Shown here: positions 51,048 through 60,184 of the stretch, piece after piece | How the letters are laid out: every line of letters begins with the position of its first letter | Position numbering within the stretch: position 1 is the stretch's first letter | NCBI GenBank assembly: GCA_031414805.1 | Contig: JANOQJ010000021.1 | Location: forward strand, 25,590-89,589 | From: JAAFIW01 sp031414805 | GTDB taxonomy: Bacteria; Pseudomonadota; Gammaproteobacteria; Burkholderiales; Burkholderiaceae_C | Length of the DNA stretch: 64,000 nt | Reading direction: 5' to 3' | Notes under the pieces: generated by a model | What the model saw: the letters and a program-made list of their open reading frames with translations, nothing else | Databases searched by the model: none | What the model was told of the DNA's origin: nothing | Program-made: the position numbers and the translations under genes

Positions 51048-52367
51048 CTACACCGCGCAGGAGCGAAACCCGACAAAGCCCACGTCAAAGCCTGGCGGCG
51101 CAAAGCCCCTGAATTTCGCATCACGCAGGCGGGCGCGGGTGGCAAACGAGGCGCCACGCAGTACGCGGACCTGCCCCGATTCGCTGGGTGATTCGCGCGT
51201 CAAGGGGTTGGCCCAGGTGTCTGGTGTGTAGCCAGGAAATGCGCGCAAACTGGTGGCTGTCCACTCGTGCACGCCACCTCCCTGAACGCCGCTTTGAAAG
51301 CCGCGCCGCGCAGCCTGGTGGGCGGCCAGCTCCCACTCCACCTCGCTGGGCAAGCGCCGCCCCGCCCAACGACACCACGCATCGGCCGCCCACCAACTGA
51401 TGTGCAGCGCGGCCTGGTTGCTGGCCATGCGGGTGGTTTTTCCGAACAGGGTTTGCATGACGGCACCACCGCCGGTGGCGCTGCCGTGTGCCATCAAGCC
51501 CTGCCGGGCCACCCCAATCTGTTCCACATGCCGCGGTGCGCGGCGCTGGTGCTTTTCTGCCCACTGCCAGCCTTCGGGCTGCCACAGTTCGGCGCGGTCG
51601 TAGCCACCGTCCGCCACAAACTCAATGAACTGCGACCAGGTGACCGGGTGGGCGTCGATTTCAAACTCCGGCACGCTCACCTCGTGCGCCCATTTTTCAC
51701 GGTCAAACGTGAAGTGGCCCAGCTTGGTGTTGACCGGTGAAGTGCCTAGCATCCAGCGCTGGGCGGGCATCAGCAAGGGCTCACGCGGCGGGTAGCCGCT
51801 GGGCAAGGCCAACGGCAGCGCCACGCCATGGGTTTGCGCCAACTCCACCAGTTGCTCGCCGCGCAGATCTTCATGAAAAAGGGCCACGCGAAAAAAGTAC
51901 AGCGCGCGCGCCTCATCAGGCGTTTTGGCCAGCAGGTCCAGCGTGCTTTCCAGGGTGTCCAGCAGGTAGGCGCGCAGCGCGCTGGGGTCGGGCAGGTCGC
52001 CAGCCGCCGTAGGCGGAATTTGCAGGCCGTTGGCTTGGGTCACAGGCTGGAACATCGCCTCCATCGGGTGCACCGCGTACCACCGATCCGCCTCCGGTTC
52101 GATGGATGCCAGCCGCATGGGCATCGGCGGGCAATCGCTGCCTTGGGCGCGCTGCGTGTTGCGCCCAATCCAGTACTCGGCAAACCAGCCCACATGGCCA
52201 GCCAGCCAGTGGGCGGCAAACGCAGCGGGGCCTGCGCGCTGCTCAAGCAAGCCCAGCAAGTGAAGCGTGTGATTACGCGCGTCCATCAAGGCCAGCGACA
52301 ACAGCTCGCGGCCAGCTTCGCGCATGGCCGGGCTGTCCATGGCGGCGGAGTGGGGTATTGGGTTCAT
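51048..52367 (-). CDS. EgtB/SenA-like DinB-FGE iron enzyme (missing one iron-ligand histidine)
   Basis: A 439-residue protein with an N-terminal DinB-like four-helix domain and a C-terminal formylglycine-enzyme fold (WMLGTSPVNTKLGHFTFD; WWAADAWCRWAGRRLPSEVE; RVLRGASFATRARLRDAKFR; VGFRSC). This is the architecture of ergothioneine synthase EgtB and selenoneine synthase SenA. The first iron histidine is H58 (AGHVGWFAEYW). The usual HxxxH reads HEDLR here (H165, R169), so one of the three iron ligands is an arginine (CGC in place of CAC). No egtD, senB or selD gene is near, so the assignment between EgtB and SenA is open and activity is doubtful. Confidence 0.8.
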   Translation of the reverse strand: MNPIPHSAAMDSPAMREAGRELLSLALMDARNHTLHLLGLLEQRAGPAAFAAHWLAGHVGWFAEYWIGRNTQRAQGSDCPPMPMRLASIEPEADRWYAVHPMEAMFQPVTQANGLQIPPTAAGDLPDPSALRAYLLDTLESTLDLLAKTPDEARALYFFRVALFHEDLRGEQLVELAQTHGVALPLALPSGYPPREPLLMPAQRWMLGTSPVNTKLGHFTFDREKWAHEVSVPEFEIDAHPVTWSQFIEFVADGGYDRAELWQPEGWQWAEKHQRRAPRHVEQIGVARQGLMAHGSATGGGAVMQTLFGKTTRMASNQAALHISWWAADAWCRWAGRRLPSEVEWELAAHQAARRGFQSGVQGGGVHEWTATSLRAFPGYTPDTWANPLTRESPSESGQVRVLRGASFATRARLRDAKFRGFAPPGFDVGFVGFRSCAV

Positions 52368-52577
52368 GGGTGGGATTATTCAGAAATGATGAATGCCCTC
52401 CGCTGCGCTGTCGATGAAGGACCGCTGCTCAACCGGCCATTTGTCACCGCACTACGCAGCAATGAGTCATCCATCCCCGGGAAAACCCGAGGGCGCAGTG
52501 TCAGGCTTTCTTCAGCGCTTGCCGCTTACGATCCGCGGCTTACTTGCGAACGAAGTTACACCCCTGGAGACACATCC

Positions 52578-53117
52578 TTGAACGCCCTACTTAAAATCGC
52601 CAGCGGCATTGACTGGCTTAGCGAAACCTTCGGCAAGCTGGCATCGGTCACCGTGCTGATTGCCGCCATGGTCTCGGCCGGCAATGCCTTCGTGCGCTAT
52701 GGCCTGGACTGGAGCTCCAACTCGCTCCTGGAAATCCAGTGGTACATGTTTGCCTGGATGGTGATGGTGGGCTCCCCACTGGTGCTCAAGCTCAATGAGC
52801 ATGTGCGGGTCGACATTTTTTACGGCAAGCTGAAAAAGAATGGCCCGGTGTATGTGGATTTGTTCGGCCTGGTCTTCTTTTTGCTGCCGGTGATGGGCCT
52901 CATGGCCTGGATGTGCTGGCCTTACTTTTTACGCGTGTTTTTGACCGGTGAAATGTCACAAAACGCCGGTGGCCTGATTCGCTGGCCCGCCACTCTGGCG
53001 TTGCCGGTGGGCTTTGGCTTGCTGTTTCTGCAAGGTGTTGCCGAAATCATCAAGCGCTTGGGGTATCTGCAAGGCAAGTACGCCATGGACACGCATTACG
53101 AGAAGCCCCTGCAGTGA
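52578..53117 (+). CDS. TRAP transporter small permease (DctQ type)
   Basis: A 179-residue protein with four membrane segments (VTVLIAAMVSAGNAFVRY; WYMFAWMVMVGSPLVLKLNE; VDLFGLVFFLLPVMGLMAWM; LALPVGFGLLFLQGVAEII), and the DctQ motif LNEHVRVDIFY. The start is TTG 52578 (NALLKIASGIDW) with GGAG 10 nt upstream; the frame is open far to the left but without similarity. It precedes the large permease by 47 bp. The 210 bp before it hold no gene I can support. Confidence 0.88.
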   Translation: MNALLKIASGIDWLSETFGKLASVTVLIAAMVSAGNAFVRYGLDWSSNSLLEIQWYMFAWMVMVGSPLVLKLNEHVRVDIFYGKLKKNGPVYVDLFGLVFFLLPVMGLMAWMCWPYFLRVFLTGEMSQNAGGLIRWPATLALPVGFGLLFLQGVAEIIKRLGYLQGKYAMDTHYEKPLQ

Positions 53118-53164
53118 GCGCCCTCGCCCCGCAATAAATCCAATAAAACTTCAGGACACACACC

Positions 53165-54763
53165 ATGCAAATGGAAAATTTCGCGCCCGTCATGTTTGCG
53201 GGCCTCGTCTTCATCATGCTGATTGGCTTTCCGGTCGCGTTCTCGCTGGCGGCGCTGGGCCTGGGCTGCGGCTTTCTGGCCATCCAGTTGGGCTGGTTTC
53301 CGGCCGCTTACCTGAGCAATCTGCCGCTGGCCATCTTCTCGATTTTGTCCAACGAATTGCTGCTGGCGATTCCGTTTTTTACCTTCATGGGCACCATTCT
53401 TGAAAAGTGCGGGCTCGCTGAAGACATGCTGGACTCCATGGGCCAGCTCTTTGGCCCGGTGCGCGGCGGCCTGGGTTACTCGGTCATCATCGTGGGCTTT
53501 ATTCTGGGAGCGATTACCGGCACCGTGGCCGGCCAGGTGATTGCCATGGCATTGATTTCGCTGCCCGTGATGATTCGCTATGGCTACAACATGCGCTATG
53601 CCACCGGCGTGCTGGCCGCCTCGGGCACCATCACGCAGTTGGTTCCGCCATCGCTGGTGCTGGTGGTGCTGGCCGACCAGTTGGGCAAACCGGTGGGCGA
53701 TATGTACAAGGGTGCCTGGGGCCCTTCGCTGCTGCAAATTACCTTTTTTGCATTGTTCACTTTTGCGCTGGCACAACTAAAGCCCGCTTATCTGCCCGGC
53801 GTACCCCGGACGGAGCGCTCACTGAACGGGTGGGCGCTGTGGAAAAAATGCCTGAAAGGCATCATTCCATCGGCCATCCTGATCTTTACTGTGCTGGGCT
53901 CGATGGGCGGCCTGCCGTTTCAAAACAGCGCCATCGCCACACCCACAGAAGCCGGTGCGATGGGCGTGGTGGGCGCGATGATTCTGGCTGCGATGAGCCG
54001 CCGTCTGAACTGGTCGGTCACCTGGGACGCGATGCAGGGCACGATGCGCCTGACCGCCATGGTGGTGTTCATCCTGATCGGCTCGCGCATCTTCAGCCAG
54101 GTATTCCAGGGTGTAGACGGTCATAAATGGGTGGAGCATCTGCTGACCGGCTTGCCTGGCGGGCAAACCGGCTTCTTGATTGTGGTGAACATCTTCGTGT
54201 TCTTCCTGGCCTTCTTTCTGGACTTCTTTGAGATCGCCTTCATCATCGTGCCCATGCTGGCCCCGGTGGCCGACAAGCTCGGTATTGACCTGGTGTGGTT
54301 TGGCGTGCTGCTGTGTGTGAACCTGCAAACCAGTTTCATGCACCCGCCGTTTGGCTTTGCACTGTTTTATTTGCGCGGCATCTCGGACACCTTGTTCAAG
54401 GAAGGCCGCATCCCGGTAGCCGTGAAAACCAGCGACATTTACATGGGCTCCATCCCCTGGATCATCATGCAGTTGATGCTGGTAGGCGTCGTGATCTTCT
54501 TCCCGCAGACCGTCACGTTCTTCCTGGACAAAGAGATCAAGGTGGACACGGACAAAGTGATCATTGAAGCGCCGCCAGAAAACAATTACGGCAAGCCTTC
54601 TGACCCTGGTGCCGCCATGCAACCGGCTGGCTCGGCCACTGGATCGTCCACCGACACCGCCCTGATGCCTGAGCCCACGGCATCGGAAGCGGCGGCAGCC
54701 TCGCAAGCAGCCAGCGACGACGAGCAAAAGAAGATGGACGAGTTGTTCAAAGAGAAGAAATGA
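53165..54763 (+). CDS. TRAP transporter large permease (DctM type)
   Basis: A 532-residue protein with about twelve membrane segments typical of DctM (NELLLAIPFFTFMGTILEK; GGLGYSVIIVGFILGAITG; TVAGQVIAMAL; ASGTITQLVPPSLVLVVLAD). It couples Na+ or H+ to solute uptake with the small permease and binding protein. The ~75 C-terminal residues beyond the last membrane helix are Ala/Ser/Pro/Asp-rich and end KKMDELFKEKK, an unusual cytosolic tail. The stop overlaps the following gene's start (ATGA). Confidence 0.92.
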   Translation: MQMENFAPVMFAGLVFIMLIGFPVAFSLAALGLGCGFLAIQLGWFPAAYLSNLPLAIFSILSNELLLAIPFFTFMGTILEKCGLAEDMLDSMGQLFGPVRGGLGYSVIIVGFILGAITGTVAGQVIAMALISLPVMIRYGYNMRYATGVLAASGTITQLVPPSLVLVVLADQLGKPVGDMYKGAWGPSLLQITFFALFTFALAQLKPAYLPGVPRTERSLNGWALWKKCLKGIIPSAILIFTVLGSMGGLPFQNSAIATPTEAGAMGVVGAMILAAMSRRLNWSVTWDAMQGTMRLTAMVVFILIGSRIFSQVFQGVDGHKWVEHLLTGLPGGQTGFLIVVNIFVFFLAFFLDFFEIAFIIVPMLAPVADKLGIDLVWFGVLLCVNLQTSFMHPPFGFALFYLRGISDTLFKEGRIPVAVKTSDIYMGSIPWIIMQLMLVGVVIFFPQTVTFFLDKEIKVDTDKVIIEAPPENNYGKPSDPGAAMQPAGSATGSSTDTALMPEPTASEAAAASQAASDDEQKKMDELFKEKK

Positions 54764-55347
54764 CGCTGGAGCCCAACTCAGCGGGTGCCACACCAGCTGC
54801 ACCTGCTGCGCCCAATCCTTTGGGCATGCCGCTGTTTCGCTTCACGCCTACCGGCGGTAGCGTCAGCGGCCCTGCGTTCTCCCGCCCCTTCAAAGCGCTG
54901 GCCATCGCCATCGTGGGCGGTTGCGCGATCTGGCTTTTCAGGCTGTGGCAGACGGGGAACCTGAGCAGCAGCGGCGGCTGGCAGTCCAATGGCCTGGGTT
55001 GGACCTTCGCCGCCATGGCCCTGCTGGGCTGGACGCTATGGGCCATTCTCACCAGCCGCACCAGCTTGAGCAGTACCACGCTGCTGCAAACCTGGATCTG
55101 GGATAAATCGGTAGAGCTGAACGATCTGGCCTTTTGTAAACTGATCCGCGTCCCCGGCCTGGACTGGCTCATCGCACCGCGCCTGTATGTGCGCACGCTG
55201 ATGGGAAAAATCAGCGTGTTCTATGCCGCGCAAGGCCCGCTGCTGGCTGAGTTTGAGCGCTTGTCCAAGGAACTGAGCCGACACCGGCTGGGGCCGATGA
55301 CGGATGAAGTGTTGAGCACCCCGGCGCGCGAAGAAACTTCTCATTAA
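54760..55347 (+). CDS. TRAP-operon membrane protein of unknown function
   Basis: A 195-residue protein with a proline-rich N-terminus, two membrane segments (LAIAIVGGCAIWLFRLWQ; GWTFAAMALLGWTLWAILT) and a helical cytosolic C-terminus (YAAQGPLLAEFERLSKELSR). Its start overlaps dctM by 4 bp, so it is part of the TRAP transcript; I do not recognise a family. It is a candidate accessory subunit. Confidence 0.7.
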   Translation: MTLEPNSAGATPAAPAAPNPLGMPLFRFTPTGGSVSGPAFSRPFKALAIAIVGGCAIWLFRLWQTGNLSSSGGWQSNGLGWTFAAMALLGWTLWAILTSRTSLSSTTLLQTWIWDKSVELNDLAFCKLIRVPGLDWLIAPRLYVRTLMGKISVFYAAQGPLLAEFERLSKELSRHRLGPMTDEVLSTPAREETSH

Positions 55348-55390
55348 CTTGGCCGCCGTCTGCGATCAAGCGCACTGAGGTCATAGCCAG

Positions 55391-55446
55391 AGTGCTTCTC
55401 TTTTTATAGCTGCTTGAGCAGCTTTTGTAAGGGCGGCAAGCTCTTT
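55391..55446 (+). repeat. Family A repeat copy
   Basis: AGTGCTTCTCTTTTTATAGC, TGCTTGAGCAGCTTTTGTAA, GGGCGGCAAGCTCTTT. It lies in the 305-bp gap between two convergent genes. The rest of that gap has a short CCCCGATCCGGGG hairpin near 55480 and the terminator at 55593. Confidence 0.82.
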
Positions 55447-55592
55447 TCGCGCATGGTTGGATTTCTTCCCGGGCCTCAAAAACCCCGATCCGGGGCATAT
55501 CGGTTCTGTCAACGTAAGCGGGAGAAACCGTCAATCCTGACCCTGCCCGCCAAACCATCTGAAGTGTCCGTACACGCGGGTTTCACGCATCC

Positions 55593-55627
55593 AAAAAAAA
55601 GCCCCGGTGCGAAACGCACTGGGGCTT
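55593..55627 (-). terminator. Intrinsic terminator of the TRAP binding-protein gene
   Basis: On the minus strand: AGCCCCAGTGCG, TTT, CGCACCGGGGCTTTTTTTT. A ~12-bp stem with one bulge followed by eight T, 26 bp after the binding-protein stop. Confidence 0.9.
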
Positions 55628-55652
55628 GAAAGAACCTGAAATCAGAACGAAA

Positions 55653-56732
55653 TTACAGCTTTTGCGCTTGCATGAAGCTGTCGAAACGGGCTTCCGTGAA
55701 ACGGAACCACAGGTTGGAATCGGCGCGGAACTTCGAATAGTCGCCGTAGATTTTTTTCCAGTCTTCGTTTTTGGAATTCAGCTCTTCGTACAGAGCCATG
55801 GCTTCCTTGAACGCCAGCGCCATCACGTCGTTCGGGAAGGGACGCAGCTTGGTGCCTGCACCGACCAACTGCTTGAGTGCAGTCGGGTTTTTAGCGTCAT
55901 ATTTCGCTTGCATTTCAATGTGCGCCACGCTGGAGGCGGCGGACACGATGGCCTTGTTTTCGGGCGACAGCGCGTCGTAGGCTTTCTGGTTGACATACAA
56001 GTCCAGTTGCGGGCCACCTTCCCACCAGCCAGGGTAGTAGTAAAACGGGGCCACTTTGTTAAAGCCCAGCTTCTGGTCGTCGTATGGGCCTACCCACTCA
56101 GCGGAGTCGATCGTGCCTTTTTCCAGAGCCGAGTAAATCTCGCCTCCGGGAATGTTTTGGGGCACACCGCCCATACGCTCAAACACCTTGCCGGCAAAGC
56201 CGCCGATGCGCATTTTCAGGCCCTTGACGTCCTTGACCGACTTGATTTCCTTGCGGTACCAGCCGCCCATTTGCGCGCCGGTGTTACCCATCGGGAAGTT
56301 GATGATGCTGTACTTCGCGTAGAACTCGCGCATCAGCTTCAAGCCATTGCCCTCGAACATCCAGGCGGTCATCTGGCGGCTGTTCAGGCCGAAGGGAATG
56401 GCGCAACCCAGGGCGAAAGCTTCGCTTTTGCCGAAGAAGTAGTAAGGCGCTGTGTGGGCACATTCCACCGAGCCTTGCTGCACGGCATCCACCACGCCAA
56501 ACGGTGGGGTGATCTCGCCACCGGCATGCACCGACACTTCAAACTTGCCACCGGACATGTCTTTCACGTTCTTGGCGAACACTTCTGCAGCACCAAAAAT
56601 CGTATCCAGCGCCTTGGGAAAGCTGGACGACAGGCGCCAGCGCACGGCGGCCTGGGCGTGAACAGCGGGTGCAACACCAGCTGCCAATACGCCAGCAATA
56701 CCAGCGTTTTTAATGACGGAACGACGATCCAT
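55653..56732 (-). CDS. TRAP transporter solute-binding protein (DctP/TakP type)
   Basis: A 359-residue periplasmic protein, with a twin-arginine-like signal MDRRSVIKNAGIAGVLAAG ending VHAQA. Binding features: YYFFGKSEAFALG, GGWYRKEIKSVKDVKGLKMR (the conserved carboxylate-binding arginine), and PGWWEGGPQLDLYVN. ATG 56732 with GAGGAG upstream fixes the start. It is convergent with the TRAP membrane genes across 305 bp but is their obvious partner. Related proteins bind 2-oxo acids or other monocarboxylates; the ligand is not determined. Confidence 0.92.
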   Translation of the reverse strand: MDRRSVIKNAGIAGVLAAGVAPAVHAQAAVRWRLSSSFPKALDTIFGAAEVFAKNVKDMSGGKFEVSVHAGGEITPPFGVVDAVQQGSVECAHTAPYYFFGKSEAFALGCAIPFGLNSRQMTAWMFEGNGLKLMREFYAKYSIINFPMGNTGAQMGGWYRKEIKSVKDVKGLKMRIGGFAGKVFERMGGVPQNIPGGEIYSALEKGTIDSAEWVGPYDDQKLGFNKVAPFYYYPGWWEGGPQLDLYVNQKAYDALSPENKAIVSAASSVAHIEMQAKYDAKNPTALKQLVGAGTKLRPFPNDVMALAFKEAMALYEELNSKNEDWKKIYGDYSKFRADSNLWFRFTEARFDSFMQAQKL

Positions 56733-56931
56733 GGAAAGACTCCTCTTGTGGATAAAACGACTACTCGGGTGATTTGAATTGGACCAGCCTGGCGTGTGCA
56801 CAAAGTGATCCGAATCGAGCGCGATTTTAGAAAGCACTGTCACCTCGCTCGCAGGGGTTTTCCCTTGAGAGACAGCGGATTGGGCCGTGTGTTCAGGTCG
56901 CTGTCAGGAATGCAGCGATCACAGATTTTGT

Positions 56932-58836
56932 TCAGGCTGTCGGAAGGTATTTGCCCAGCCGTAGACGAATCGATGCTTCGATACCCGTGGCATCCAGGCC
57001 TTGCAGCGACAGCAACCTGGCCGGGTCGCCATGCTCGATGAACTTGTCGGGCAAGCCGAGTCGCAACACAGGAATGGTGACGCCAGCGGCCTGTAAAGCC
57101 TCCAGCACGGCGCTGCCCGCACCCCCCATCAACGCGCCCTCTTCCAGCGTGACCAAGGCCTCGTGGCTCGCCGCCACTTCAAGCAGCAAGGCCACATCCA
57201 ACGGCTTGACCCAGCGCATGTTGACCACGGTGAGGTTCAGTTTTTCAGCCACCTGCAGCGCCGGGTGCAGCAAGGTGCCAAAGGCGAGCACGGCAATCTT
57301 GCTGCCCTGCCTGCGCAGCTGCCCCTTACCAAACGGCAGAGCTTGCAGCCCCGGCTCTTGCGCAACACCCACTCCGGCGCCACGCGGGTAGCGCACAGCC
57401 ACTGGATGATCTTGCTCGAAGGCGCTGGTCAGCAGGCCTCGGCATTCGTTTTCGTCGGCTGGGCAGGCCAGACTGATGTTGGGTATGCAGCGCAAATAGG
57501 GAATGTCGTACGCCCCGGCGTGCGTGGCTCCGTCGGCGCCCACTATGCCCGCGCGGTCCAGCGCCAACACCACGGGCAGGTTTTGAATCGCCACGTCGTG
57601 AATTAACTGGTCGTAGCCGCGCTGCAGGAAGGTGGAGTAAATCGCCAGCACGGGTTTCAGGCCCTCGCAGGCCAGCCCGGCGGCAAAGGTTACGGCGTGT
57701 TGCTCAGCAATGCCCACGTCGTGGTAACGACCGGGAAAGCGTTTTTCAAATTCCACCATCCCCGAGCCCTCGCGCATGGCGGGCGTGATGGCGACCAAAC
57801 GCTCGTCTTGTGCCGCCATGTCGCACAGCCACTGGCCAAAGACCTGGGTGAAGGTGGTTTTGGGTGGCGTCGCGGGGGCTTTCAGGCCCACAGCGGGGTC
57901 AAACTTGCCGGGGCCGTGGTAAGCCACGGGGTCGGCCTCGGCCAGCTTGTAGCCCTGGCCTTTTTTGGTGACCACATGCAGAAATTGCGGGCCTGCGCCA
58001 GCCTCCATCAGGTGCTTGATGTTTTCCAGCGTGGGCACCAGCGAATCGAGGTCGTGTCCGTCAATCGGGCCGATGTAGTTGAAGCCAAATTTTTCGAACA
58101 GCGTCGCGGGCACGACCATGCCTTTGGCCTGCTCTTCGATGCGCTTGGCGAATTCAAACAACGGTGGCGCGGCCTTGAGCACGCTCTTGCCCACATCACG
58201 CGCGGCGGAATAAAACTGGCCGCTGAGCAGGCGCGCCAGATACTTGTTCAGCGCCCCCACCGGCGGGCTGATAGACATGTCGTTGTCGTTGAGCACCACG
58301 AGAAACGGCAAATCGTGCTGCACGCCTGCGTTGTTCATGGCTTCAAAGGCCATGCCCGCCGTCATCGCGCCATCACCAATGATGGCCACGCTATGGCGTT
58401 GCTCGCCCTTTTGCCGCGCGCCCATGGCCATGCCCAAAGCGGCTGAAATGCTGGTGGATGAGTGGGCTGTGCCGAAGGTGTCGTAAGTGCTTTCGGCGCG
58501 CTGCGGAAAGCCTGACAGGCCGCCCAGCTGGCGCAGGCTGGCCATGCGGTCGCGTCGGCCGGTGAGGATTTTGTGTGGGTAGGTCTGATGGCCCACGTCC
58601 CACACCAGACGATCGTGCGGGGTGTTAAAGACGTAGTGCAAGGCCACAGTCAGCTCCACCGTACCCAGGTTGGAACTGAGATGACCGCCCGTTTTGGCCA
58701 CACTGGACAGCACGTAGTCGCGCAGCTCGTCAGCCACAGCCTTCAGGTCGGTGCGGGGCAGCCGACGCAGCTCGGAAGGGTCGTTGATCGTCGGCAAGGC
58801 TGGCAATGAAGCAGTGGATGAAACAGATGTGGGCAT
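56932..58836 (-). CDS. dxs: 1-deoxy-D-xylulose-5-phosphate synthase
   Basis: A 634-residue thiamine-diphosphate transketolase-like enzyme, first step of the non-mevalonate isoprenoid pathway. Conserved features: HLSSNLGTVELTVALHYVF, DVGHQTYPHKILTGRRD, the ThDP site GDGAMTAGMAFEAMNNAG, GIAEQHAVTFAAGLA and the C-terminal domain. The start chosen is ATG 58836 (MPTSVSSTAS); the frame is open back to a GTG at 58935 that overlaps the ispA stop, but those 33 codons are translation of a family A repeat. Downstream of ispA and xseB, forming an isoprenoid operon. Confidence 0.95.
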   Translation of the reverse strand: MPTSVSSTASLPALPTINDPSELRRLPRTDLKAVADELRDYVLSSVAKTGGHLSSNLGTVELTVALHYVFNTPHDRLVWDVGHQTYPHKILTGRRDRMASLRQLGGLSGFPQRAESTYDTFGTAHSSTSISAALGMAMGARQKGEQRHSVAIIGDGAMTAGMAFEAMNNAGVQHDLPFLVVLNDNDMSISPPVGALNKYLARLLSGQFYSAARDVGKSVLKAAPPLFEFAKRIEEQAKGMVVPATLFEKFGFNYIGPIDGHDLDSLVPTLENIKHLMEAGAGPQFLHVVTKKGQGYKLAEADPVAYHGPGKFDPAVGLKAPATPPKTTFTQVFGQWLCDMAAQDERLVAITPAMREGSGMVEFEKRFPGRYHDVGIAEQHAVTFAAGLACEGLKPVLAIYSTFLQRGYDQLIHDVAIQNLPVVLALDRAGIVGADGATHAGAYDIPYLRCIPNISLACPADENECRGLLTSAFEQDHPVAVRYPRGAGVGVAQEPGLQALPFGKGQLRRQGSKIAVLAFGTLLHPALQVAEKLNLTVVNMRWVKPLDVALLLEVAASHEALVTLEEGALMGGAGSAVLEALQAAGVTIPVLRLGLPDKFIEHGDPARLLSLQGLDATGIEASIRLRLGKYLPTA

Positions 58837-58844
58837 GCGGTTAT

Positions 58845-58912
58845 TTACTATCGTTTTTATAGCTGCTTGAGCAGGATTATCAAGGGCTGGTGGGCGATTT
58901 GGCTTAAAACCG
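58845..58912 (+). repeat. Family A repeat between ispA and dxs
   Basis: TTTACTATCGTTTTTATAGC, TGCTTGAGCAGGATTATCAA, GGGCTGGTGGGCGATTTGGC, TTAAAA. A full copy filling the ispA-dxs gap, open in the dxs frame (N-P-A-Q-A-A-I-K-T-I-V), and so able to form an N-terminal extension. Confidence 0.9.
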
Positions 58913-58924
58913 CCAGCCGATAGA

Positions 58925-59863
58925 TCAATTGTCACGTCCTACCACCCGATCTGCCAGCGCATGCAACGCGGCGGTATTGGTTAAGCCCGAATCATGCAGC
59001 GCTGCGACCGCCTGCCCGTGCAGCTCGTGCGCGTAGGCCTGTGAGCGCGTCATGCCGAGCACCGACACATACGTCGGCTTGTCCTGCTCGGCGTCTTTGC
59101 CCGCCGTTTTACCCAGAGTGGCGGAATCGGCTGTCACGTCCAGAATGTCGTCCACCACCTGGAAAGCCAGGCCAATTGCAGCACCGAAGTCGGCCAGGTG
59201 CTGCTCCGACGTGGAAGGAGCGCGCTCGCCGCAGGCGGCTGCCCCGTCGCTGCAGGCCGCACCCATTTTCACGCTGGCTTGCAGCAGTGCACCCGTTTTC
59301 AAGCGGTGCATGTCGCGCAACTGGGCTTCAGTCAAGGTCTGGCCCACGCTGGCCAGGTCAATCGCCTGCCCACCGGCCATGCCCGCATAGCCCGCTGCGC
59401 GGGCAAGCAACCGGCACAAGGTGGCCTGCATCGTGGGCGGCACGGGATGTTCATCGTGAGCTTCTGGTGCCAGCAGCTCAAAAGCCAGGGCTTGCAGCGC
59501 ATCACCTGCCAGCAAGGCTTGCGCCTGACCGAATTTGATGTGCACCGTGGGTTTGCCCCGTCGCAGCACGTCGTTGTCCATGCAGGGCATGTCGTCGTGT
59601 ACCAGGGAATAGGCATGCACCAGTTCCACCGCGCAAGCAGCGCGCAAGGCTGCATGCGTGTTGCCGCCCACTGCTTCACACGCGGCCATCACCAGCAGCG
59701 GTCGCAGGCGCTTGCCGCCGTCCAGCACAGCGTAGCGCATGGCCAGCCCCAAGTCGGCAGGCGCATCGGCCACGACCCAGGTGGACAACGCGGCTTCCAC
59801 CTGCGCCAAGTGGGCGGCGCTCCAGCCGTCCAGATCAAACGCCACCGACATGTGCTCGCTCAT
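58925..59863 (-). CDS. ispA: Farnesyl diphosphate synthase (short-chain polyprenyl synthase)
   Basis: A 312-residue trans-prenyltransferase with both aspartate-rich motifs: DDMPCMDND and DDILDVTAD. GGKRLRPLLVMAA is also conserved. It condenses IPP with DMAPP/GPP to farnesyl diphosphate. The start is ATG 59863, overlapping the xseB stop; the longer open frame covers xseB. A Ser/Ala-rich stretch (SDGAAACGERAPSTSEQH) before the second motif is a little longer than usual. Confidence 0.94.
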   Translation of the reverse strand: MSEHMSVAFDLDGWSAAHLAQVEAALSTWVVADAPADLGLAMRYAVLDGGKRLRPLLVMAACEAVGGNTHAALRAACAVELVHAYSLVHDDMPCMDNDVLRRGKPTVHIKFGQAQALLAGDALQALAFELLAPEAHDEHPVPPTMQATLCRLLARAAGYAGMAGGQAIDLASVGQTLTEAQLRDMHRLKTGALLQASVKMGAACSDGAAACGERAPSTSEQHLADFGAAIGLAFQVVDDILDVTADSATLGKTAGKDAEQDKPTYVSVLGMTRSQAYAHELHGQAVAALHDSGLTNTAALHALADRVVGRDN

Positions 59864-60108
59864 GTCGCCGTCCAGGGGCGCAGCACGCCATCGTCCAGCA
59901 CTTTGATCTGCTGCTCCACGGCTTCCAGCCGCTCCCGGCAAAACGCCAACAAAGCCGCGCCGCGTTGGTAACCCAACAACAACTGATCCAGTGGCATCTG
60001 GCCCGATTCGATCTGGGCGATCAACTGCTCCAGCTCGGCCAGGCCCGCTTCGTAGCTGGCGGGCAATGGCGTCGTGTCGGGTTTGGGGTTGGCTGCAGCC
60101 TTGGGCAT
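59860..60108 (-). CDS. xseB: Exodeoxyribonuclease VII small subunit
   Basis: An 82-residue helical protein with the XseB core SYEAGLAELEQLIAQIESGQ and LLGYQRGAALLAFCRERLEA. With XseA it degrades single-stranded DNA. It heads xseB-ispA-dxs, an order also known from E. coli, with ATGA overlap to ispA. The upstream 214 bp are divergent with the Rieske oxygenase. Confidence 0.93.
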   Translation of the reverse strand: MPKAAANPKPDTTPLPASYEAGLAELEQLIAQIESGQMPLDQLLLGYQRGAALLAFCRERLEAVEQQIKVLDDGVLRPWTAT

Positions 60109-60184
60109 GGTGTGAAAGCGGGTGAAAGAACGAGGCCGCGCAGAGCGAACAAGGTGCCATTCTAGTCGGGGGTAGCAGCGGGGT

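Noticed and set aside
51048..52367. Complete selenoneine (senABC) or ergothioneine (egtBD) pathway
   Set aside because: No glycosyltransferase-like senB, selenophosphate synthetase or egtD methyltransferase occurs in the window.
51828..52577. N-terminal extension of the TRAP small permease by 250 codons
   Set aside because: It is antisense to the EgtB/SenA-like gene and has no similarity; the TTG at 52578 with GGAG fits the family length.
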